In this document: one piece after another, positions 57,263 to 64,000 of the stretch
How positions within the stretch are numbered: the first letter of the stretch is position 1
Layout: every line of letters begins with the position of its first letter
DNA from: Malaya genurostris
Lineage: Eukaryota; Arthropoda; Insecta; Diptera; Culicidae
Reading direction: 5' to 3'
DNA length: 64,000 nucleotides
Assembly (NCBI RefSeq): GCF_030247185.1
Contig: NC_080571.1
Location: forward strand, 32,600,753-32,664,752
Notes under the pieces: generated by a model
What the model was told of the DNA's origin: nothing
Databases searched by the model: none
What the model saw: the letters and a program-made list of their open reading frames with translations, nothing else
Made by a program: the position numbers and the translations under genes

Positions 57263-57429
57263 CTTAAAAAGGCTGATTAATTTCTCAGTCTTGAAAAAGA
57301 CTGATTATATTAGAAAAAACAAAAAAAAGAAACTCTACTTAGCCAGAAAAAATTTCCAGGAGCCAAGAGCTATACGCGTTGCGGTGCGAACGACTGTTCA
57401 ACACCGACAGACCTACACCACCTTGATAA

Positions 57430-57740
57430 CACGATTTCTCGTTGTCTTTAGACTTTCCAATATGAAAACAGAATATAGTCAATGGGGGCTAAAGCTGGTG
57501 AATATGGTGGATGCGGTAGCAATTCAAATTTCAATTCATGGAATTCGTAGTGCAAGGTAGTTTTTGACCAGCTGTCAGAAAAAACAGTATCCACTTCACA
57601 GACATTTTTTCATATTTAAAAGCTCATTCAATATTATGAATACATTTGCATTAGATATCTGTACGATGTCACCTACTTCACTCTTCGATCTTTTTCTAAC
57701 GACGAAACTACCCTTCGAAAGGATTTTCGGAGCAACAGTT
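57430..57740 (-). pseudogene. Mariner transposase relic with internal deletion
   Basis: The minus strand first gives VVRKRSKSEVGDIVQISNAN and IILNELLNMKK, matching the second helix-turn-helix of mariner transposases (pattern LTVREIAEAVGIS...ILHEHLGMRK). A stop follows, and about 60 bases later another stretch reads FELLPHPPYSPALAPIDYIL, the conserved block that contains the third acidic residue in mariner (HPPYSPDLAPSDY). The intervening catalytic core, including the first two Asp, is gone. The diagnostic second-block Asp is altered (ALAPID). Non-functional. Frames at 57291-57560 (+) are shadows. Confidence 0.75.
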
Positions 57741-57865
57741 TCATTCGGACAGTACACTGTGGTTTTTTTTTATCACGTTTTTTATGCGGTTTTTTACGCG
57801 GATATCCGAAGTTACAAAGCGGATTTCCCAAGTTATGCGGTTTTCTTGTTTTACCTTTTTTACCT

Positions 57866-59650
57866 TTTTTTTATATATATAAAAAATAGGTATAGAATTC
57901 GCTCAAACTTTAGAAAAAATTTCCGAGGCCCGGAGGGCCGAATGTCATATACCAATCGATTCAGCTCGACGAACTGAGCAAATGTCTGTCTGTATGTGTG
58001 TTGTCAACTAAAAGGTCGAGATCTCAGAGATGACTGGACCGATTTTGATCAAACTAGTCGCAAATGAAAGGTCTCCCCGTCACCCAAAACGATATTGAAT
58101 GGTTTTGAGATCGGATGTTTACTTTTTGAGTTATACGAAGTTCTATGTCAAAATTTTTAGTTTTTTGACAGTATCTGTCACAATTGACCTTGAAAACAAA
58201 ATATGTTTCTATACTTAGATGCCACACGGTAATAGCTATTCAACAAGCCATAGATTGTTAAAATCGGTCCATTTTCAACGAAGATAGCGACATTTTTGTA
58301 TAAGCGACTTTTCCCTCTATTCCACCAGTAGGAGTTTTGAGCGCTGTATGACAAAGCAATGCTTGGGAGCAACGTGAAACACGATTTTTTATGCTGTTTC
58401 ATACAATTGTTTCTAAGTACCAAAAAGACTGTACAGCATCCTTTTTCATGACAATTTGCCACGGACCGATTTTAGCACGGTTCGTTTTTGGCAACATAAT
58501 TTTTCGAATATGGCATATGTAAGCCAGATAATATCAGCATTTTCGAGTTGGAAGTAATTGCATAACTATATTGATTTAAACTACTTAAAGCAATAAATGC
58601 TTGAATAACATAACAGCCATATACCAGTCGAATCAGTTCGTCGAGATCAGCAAATGCGTGTGTGACAAATAATTTCACTCAATTTTTTTCGGAGATGGCT
58701 AAACCGTTTTCTACAAACTCAGATTCATATGAAAAGTCGTATACTCTCAAACAAGGTTCCTGAATTATGCAATGCAATTCATTTTTCTCGTAGATGGCTG
58801 AACCGATCTAAGATTCAAATGAAATCTAAAAACCATCTAAGATTCAAATGAAAGGTCTAAAAATCCTATGAAACATCTTACTTTTTAGTCAGATCCGACT
58901 TCTGGTTTAGGAGATACAGGGTGATTTGTATAAAAACGTCCATTTCACATAAATTAATCAGGTTTATCGGGTTTGCAGATTTGGATAGTCGATTACCAAA
59001 TATATTTATTTCAGTTTAAGCGGTATTCGTTTTTGGATTTGGAATGTACCCCCAAATTTTAATTCGCACTACAATTTCTCAAAGACGTCTATACACTCCT
59101 CAAGTGAATTTAACTGATTTCGGCTACACCGATTTTAGAATTCCGGTTCCAGTATCGAATCGTTTCTCAAATCTGAATCATTTTTTCAAAAAAGCCCGAA
59201 TCGAACTTCCCATACAAAATTGGTGAATTTTATCCGATTCTGGAATTACAGATGATGAGTTTTTAAATCCATACCGATATAGAAGATGTAAATTATTTGG
59301 CGTAATAATTTATGGCCATTCGAATCATTTTGGGTTATGCTAGTTCCTGAATACCGGCTCTGGAAGTACCATAAATAATGACGAAAAACTCTAAAGTGGA
59401 GCTTACTTCGACATCTCATGGAATGTCCAATCGATTGTCACACGTTAAGATTGAAATTCGATACGATTTGCAGTTTCGACATTACAGAGTTATGAGTGAT
59501 TAAAATCTCAATTTGCCGTTTAAAACGACGATAATTAAAATAATGTCATGAGAACTAAAACACCTAAGAATATCCATGCAAAAAACACATGCGGATTGAT
59601 AAAAAAGGTATCATCTCACTGCTTAATCCACCTATAAGCACGTTTTTTTC
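57866..59650 (+). repeat. 1.8-kb dispersed block, copy 2
   Basis: Colinear with 12247-14152 and lacking about 100 bp relative to it, mainly the TG microsatellite and a segment near 59090-59230. Here it sits inside a different TIR element, without the 350-bp arms that flank copy 1. The shared frame on the minus strand (MKLFVTHAFADLDELIR) is present in both copies but short (63-68 codons) and not known to me. Confidence 0.8.
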
Positions 59651-59699
59651 TTAGAAATGCATAAAACTTCGAGATCTGGTGTTATCCTGAAAGCTTTTT

Positions 59700-59940
59700 G
59701 AAGTCAACTCTTCGATTTTCGATTTGAAAAAAATGTTCAGATTACACCAGATTTTGACGTTTCATGCATTCCTAAGATATTGGACATGAAAAAATTCTTT
59801 CATTTTGCGGTTTTTTTCTACGAGATTTTCCAAAGTTACGCCGTTTTCAAATTCTCAAAGTCCCAAAGTCGATATTCACAAAAAAAATTTTTTTGAGATT
59901 ACACCAAATCTGGACGTTTTATGTATTTCTAAGACACGCG
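59700..59940 (+). repeat. Satellite-like monomers inside the TIR element
   Basis: GATTTTGACGTTTCATGCATT, TTCTCAAAGTCCCAAAGTCG and GAGATTACACCAAATCTGGA correspond to fixed words of the 29480-32370 satellite (GACGTTTCATGC, AAGTCCCAGAAAGTCGATTT, GATGACACTAAATC), in the same order, for about one and a half units. Confidence 0.7.
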
Positions 59941-60283
59941 GATTTCCGAAGTTACGCTTTTTTTCTGCGCAGTGTTTTTACGCGGTACGTATCCCCCGCG
60001 TAAAAAGAGACCTCAGTGTACTTTTCAATCCATTTCTTTTTTTGGCATTGGAATGCCTTAGTTTTCACTATACGGGGACAGGTGACAATGAAAACTTTCA
60101 AAAATAGCATAACATTTTTCTCTCATAATTTCATTGATACAATTTAACAACCAATCGATTCAGAAACATGATTGATGATAGATTGCACCGTAAAATAGTA
60201 ATTTCTAGAGTTTTGTGGTGATTGAATCTAACCTGGCGATGAACCCTGCAGTGGTAAGCTCTCCGATACGCTAACAAATGACA

Positions 60284-60499
60284 ATGTCAAAACTACACGA
60301 AATGGTGCTGGATGATTGGAAAGGAGAGGTGCGCCAGCTAACAGATGCCACAAGGATTAGTACTGAGCGCACTTACCATAGTTTGAGTAAGATTCTGCAG
60401 ATGAAAACAGATTTTCGCTGGATGCCGTGGATGCATACTTAGGATTACAAAGACGAACGCGAGCGCATTTCGGAAGCATGTTTGGCTATGCTGAAGCAG
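60284..60499 (+). pseudogene. Mariner transposase relic, N-terminal half
   Basis: From ATG 60284 the frame reads MSKLHEMVLDDWKGEVRQL, then TDATRISTERTYHSLSKIL and a Met-Lys segment, an in-frame TAG (60440-60442), then DERERISEACLAML. This follows the mariner pattern of second helix-turn-helix, MKK(L/D)xxRWxP, and the TSEQCLxLF helix. The DDE catalytic domain does not follow. The frame is open otherwise. Shares residues with the relic at 11605-11730, so both may come from one family. Confidence 0.65.
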
Positions 60500-60714
60500 A
60501 TTCAGTTGGAGTCTTCGACTTCGAGATTATCCGACAATGTGCTGAAGCCGGAACGAGCATTCTGAAACGACCTTGGAAGGCTTAATAGATCGGATAGGTC
60601 GGACGTCGATTTACTGGGATTGTGAAATGTATGTGAAGTTTTTTGTGAAGTTTTAGACCGCTACTTCCAGAACCTGAAATTGGGAACCGCCGAAGTAAGT
60701 TTGGGGAGCGGGTC

Positions 60715-60800
60715 GTTTCGCCGAAAGTCGTTTCGCCGAATGCCGTTTTTCCGAAAGGAAGATTTCGCCGAAAGGGACATTTCACCGGAAGGGTAATTTT
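60715..60800. repeat. TTTCGCCGAA minisatellite
   Basis: About five units of GTCGTTTCGCCGAAAG, spacing 17-18 bp, with one unit altered to TTTTTCCG. This short motif is seen in many insects and some viruses; on the minus strand it reads as FGETTFGETT, without meaning as a gene. Confidence 0.8.
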
Positions 60801-62150
60801 GAATACATTATATAATTATTTTTTGTGTTATTATGCCTCCTGTACGACTGATGTGGCGCAGCCACATAACCGAAGCCAAGATGGCTCGGCGGCATAAAGA
60901 TGACGGCTACCAGTTTATTGATATTTCTTAAGAACCTATACAAATTGGGTATTCTCGGAAGGGATTTTATGAACAGGTGCTGAAAATATGGAAGCGGTAA
61001 CAAATATGTCGTGTTGAGAGTAACAATACTGTATTATATTTTATTACGTACACTAAAAAAACTGATATGATTTGTGTAACACTAAAAATAAAAATATTTT
61101 AAGAACACGATCATTGGCTTGTGGCAAAATATTTATGTTTGAGGTTGCTTTTAAATATTAGATTAGTACCTTCAGTTGTTCAATAAAATATTATAATCAT
61201 ACAATACGACTATAACAATATAAAATCATTATGCAGGACGTTCGAACAAGCTTTTTAGACGTCTGCTTGTTATGGTTGTTTCGAAATTATTCATATAGTA
61301 CAATATTCAAACAATTTCGATAAACTGATTATTTTCTGGTATCTAACTATTAAATCCAATCCGAAAATACCCATAATGTAATAACATTCAGGGATCATAA
61401 ATATATCGAAACTGGCCATCTTGGATCTTAGAACAACCGCAGTCATCATTTCCCGAAATCTACTTATCAATCCCCTTCAAAAAATACCCATATTGTAGCA
61501 GTTTGCATGAAATTTGAATGACCTGGAAATCTTTTTCATTGTATGCAAAAACCACTTTTTACGAAGTTATTTAGTATTTGGTTCGGAAAAAGAGTTACGT
61601 AAAAAGAGGCAACGTGAAAAAAGTGTTCGTAAACGGAGGTTTTGGTATTATCAATGGATTTTCAGTCAAAATAATATAGGCTAATACTGACTTCGTTTGA
61701 GCAGTTGTCAATTTCGAAAACTGAAAATGTCAGAACAAATACTGTAAAATGACCTATGCGTCGCAACACTTGTTGCGAAAACTAACACCTATCGCGATAA
61801 CCTATGTTTTTCGGCATTAGAAATGCCTTACTCTTCACTATACGAGGCTGGGTATCAATTTGAAAAATGCAAAACTAACCTCGTAACCTTTTTCTGTCAT
61901 ATGTTTTGAACGCTTATAATTCAGTCATTTGTTGATGGATTTATATAATTTAACAACCAATGGATTCGAAAATATTTAACTTCAACTTATGAGGTAACGT
62001 CGTTTAAGTATTTCAATTGCATACCATTGAAAAATTTGTTTTAATTGACCTATGTTTTCACGAGCCAATCAGAGCTTGCCATAATGATGTCATCCTCTCG
62101 ACCGCACGAACTATCGCACAAAAGGGAATCCATGAATATATGGGACTGTT
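60801..62150. other. AT-rich spacer
   Basis: CCTCCTGTACG...GGCGGCATAA around 60838-60898 forms a loose inverted pair next to the minisatellite. Nothing else recognised; no gene supported. Confidence 0.4.
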
Positions 62151-62154
62151 GATC

Positions 62155-62290
62155 ATATAGATTACACCGTGAGATAGAGGTTTTGAGAGTTACGTAATGG
62201 TCAAAACTCCACTGCTGATAAAGCACTCAGCGGAAGCAGAACAGAGTCAAAATCACATAAAATAGAGGATGAAACCGGGGTAAAATAAAT
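62155..62290 (+). repeat. Dispersed segment upstream of minisatellite 2
   Basis: ATTACACCGTGAGATAGAGG and ATGAAACCGGG also occur at 11510-11605, where they lie downstream of minisatellite 1. Confidence 0.65.
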
Positions 62291-62384
62291 GACAATATTA
62301 ATAATACATAAAATAGTAGTTTAGTTTTCGAAGCTGTATACTTTACGAAGTTTTTTCAAGCCTATCTGAGTCAACTATGTTCCA

Positions 62385-62540
62385 TTTGACGAAGCGTTTC
62401 ATTCGATATTATCGTGAGAAGGGAAGAAAGCATTGCATACGATAATTTACTTAAATTCAGGGTTACAAATCATATGAGTTGTTTTGTGGAAATTATGAAT
62501 GTTGAAAACCGTTATAAGGGTTAGATTCTTGCGATAAACG
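62385..62540 (+). repeat. Leader of the GCGTTAC minisatellite, copy 2
   Basis: Homologous to 9775-9955: TTCCATTTGACGAAGCGTTT, TTGCATACGATAATTT, GGGTTACAAATCATATGAGT, then GTTATAAGGG before the array starts. Confidence 0.75.
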
Positions 62541-63765
62541 AGTTACGATGCGTTACTTTTGAGGAAGTTATAGGTGTTACGAAGTATTACATGCGTTACT
62601 TTTTTGTAAGTTAAAGGTATTATGAAGCGTTACATGCATTACTTTTTTTGTAAGGTGCCAGGCGTTACCAATCGTTGCATGCGTTACTTTTAAGTAAATT
62701 GCAGACTTTACACACGTCACTGTTTTGTAATGTATTGGCGTTACGAAACATTCCATGCGTTACTTTTTAGTAAACTATTGGCGTTACAGATCGTTACGAA
62801 GCGTTTCTCTTTTGAAAGTTAAATGCGTTACGATGCGTTCCATTTTTGAACGTTATAGGCATTACGAAGCGTCACATTTTTGTAAGTTATAAGTGCTACG
62901 AACCGTTACATGCGTTACTTTTTTGTAAGGTGCCAGGTGTTACAAATCGTTACATGCGTTACTTTTAAGTAAATTACAGACTTTACACACGTCACTATTT
63001 CGTAATGTATTGGCGTTACGAAGCGTTATGTGGATCATAGGCGTTACGAAACATTCCATGTGTTACTTTTTAGTGAAGCATTGGCGTTACAGAGCGTTAC
63101 GAAGCGTTTCTTTTTTGAAAATTAATGCGTTACGATGCGTTACATTTTTAAACGTTATAGGCATTACGAAGCGTTACATGCGTCACATTTTTGTAAGTTA
63201 TAAGTGCTACGAAACGTTACATTTTTGTAAATCATAGGCGTTACGTAGCGTTACATGCGTTACTTTTTAGTAAGTTATAAACGCTACGAAGTGTTACCTG
63301 CGTTACATTTTTGTAAGTTATAGACATTACGAAGTGTTACATGCGTTACTTTTTTGTAAGTTGAAGGTGTTACGAAGTGTTACATGCATAATTTTTTTTT
63401 TTAGCTATAGGTGTCACGAAGCGTTGCATGCGTTACTTTTATGTGAATAATAGGCGTTACATGCGTAGTAGAGTATAGGCGTTACGAAGTGTTGCTCTTT
63501 TGTAAGTTAAAAGCATTACGATTCGTTACTTTTTTGTAAGTTATAGACGTTACGAACCGTTACTTACTTTTTTGTTATGACGTTGAGAAGCGTTACATGC
63601 GTTACTTTTTTGTTATGACGTTGAAAAACGTTACAAGCGTTACTTTTTAGTAAGTTATAAGCGGTTCGAAGTGTTACATGCGTTGCTTATTTGAATATTA
63701 TAGACGTTACGATGCGTTACATGCGATACTTTTTTGTAAATTACTAACGTTACGAAGCAAGCAAC
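62541..63765 (+). repeat. GCGTTAC minisatellite, array 2 (about 1.2 kb)
   Basis: Same unit as array 1 (TTACGAAGCGTTACATGCG, TTACTTTTTTGTAAGTTATA). Internal higher-order duplication: GGTGCCAGGCGTTAC at about 62655 and GGTGCCAGGTGTTAC at about 62928 start a repeated run of some 270 bp. Confidence 0.9.
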
Positions 63766-64000
63766 GCTGTAATGATAGAGTAGACGCAGAATTGCCAATC
63801 ATTTTAAACGGGTCTAACTAGGTGATTCAATGATGGATTTATATTATTTCTCGATGAGCATTAGATTAGGTTCTAACTGCAAATGACTGATTCTCTTTGG
63901 TTACTTTCTCTCTCGATTATTACGATACTCTTAGCAATCTATCTCTCTAACTATTTGCTGAGAGTAATAACTATCATCTTTTAATCTGCATTGAAGAAAT
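63766..64000. other. Right edge of the window, nothing recognised
   Basis: Ordinary AT-rich sequence after the minisatellite, with CTCTCTC words. No feature supported. Confidence 0.4.

Larger units (their letters stand above)
57755..60018. mobile_element. TA-flanked TIR element carrying a 1.8-kb guest block
   Basis: CACTGTGGT at 57755 is opposed by ACCTCAGTG ending at 60018, and each abuts TA (57753-57754, 60019-60020). Both subterminal regions carry TTTTTACGCGG and CGCGGATTTCCGAAGTTACGC words, in the style of Tc1-mariner-derived MITEs. The interior is mostly the block at 57866-59650, plus a stretch (59700-59940) homologous to the AT-rich satellite. No transposase remains. Confidence 0.75.

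Noticed and set aside
57291..57560. 89-codon plus-strand frame
   Set aside because: It is the antisense shadow of the minus-strand mariner relic, which has the conserved HPPYSP block.

Overview
This window is repeat-dominated nuclear DNA from an insect, most likely a culicine mosquito of the Aedes/Culex type. The evidence is a Juan-like Jockey-group retrotransposon, an I-clade retrotransposon with an RNase H domain and three CCHC knuckles, a DD37E transposon of the IS630-Tc1-mariner superfamily (a group first described from mosquitoes), tRNA-derived SINE relics and many TA- or TTAA-flanked non-autonomous elements. The genus is an inference. I find no intact host gene, no rRNA, no functional tRNA, no CRISPR array, no LTR element and no bacterial-type operon. 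Almost every coding stretch is a decayed transposon ORF.

Layout. 1-5.2 kb and 7.9-9.0 kb hold a degenerate satellite built on CCAGAATTCAG. It reverses orientation near 4.89 kb and is interrupted by a TTAA-flanked element (1491-2917) and a SINE-like insert (8415-8565). 5.2-7.9 kb is low-repeat, GC-richer DNA. 9.8-11.2 kb is a GCGTTAC minisatellite; the same array, preceded by the same leader, recurs at 62.4-63.8 kb. 11.8-14.7 kb is a 2.9-kb structure with 350-bp imperfect inverted arms around a 1.9-kb block that recurs at 57.9-59.7 kb. 15-19.7 kb is mostly low-repeat and holds the only candidate host exon (minus strand, start 17723, weak).

19.7-24.4 kb is a graveyard of minus-strand reverse transcriptase relics from at least four lineages. 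25.4-26.7 kb has a mariner helix-turn-helix scrap followed by a nearly complete DD37E transposon with terminal inverted repeats. 27-28.5 kb is GC-rich. 29.5-32.4 kb is an AT-rich satellite. 32.5-34.1 kb is a TIR element with a 340-bp MITE nested inside. 34.4-36.1 kb is low-repeat. 36.2-40 kb carries two copies of an interspersed repeat flanking a satellite of about 180 bp (GGGCGC motif). 40.7-41.9 kb has a 129-nt hairpin and an I-element scrap between direct duplications.

44.6-50.0 kb is a near-full-length but frameshifted I-clade element. 50.5-52.9 kb is low-repeat. 53.1-57.3 kb is a near-full-length Juan-like element split by a 231-bp SINE-like insertion with a 7-bp target duplication. 57.4-60.5 kb has two mariner relics around a TA-flanked TIR element. 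The genes do not cooperate in a cell pathway. What links them is insertion history: nesting, shared modules and satellites that look derived from, or spread by, transposons. Boundaries of diverged repeats are by eye and good to tens of bases only.
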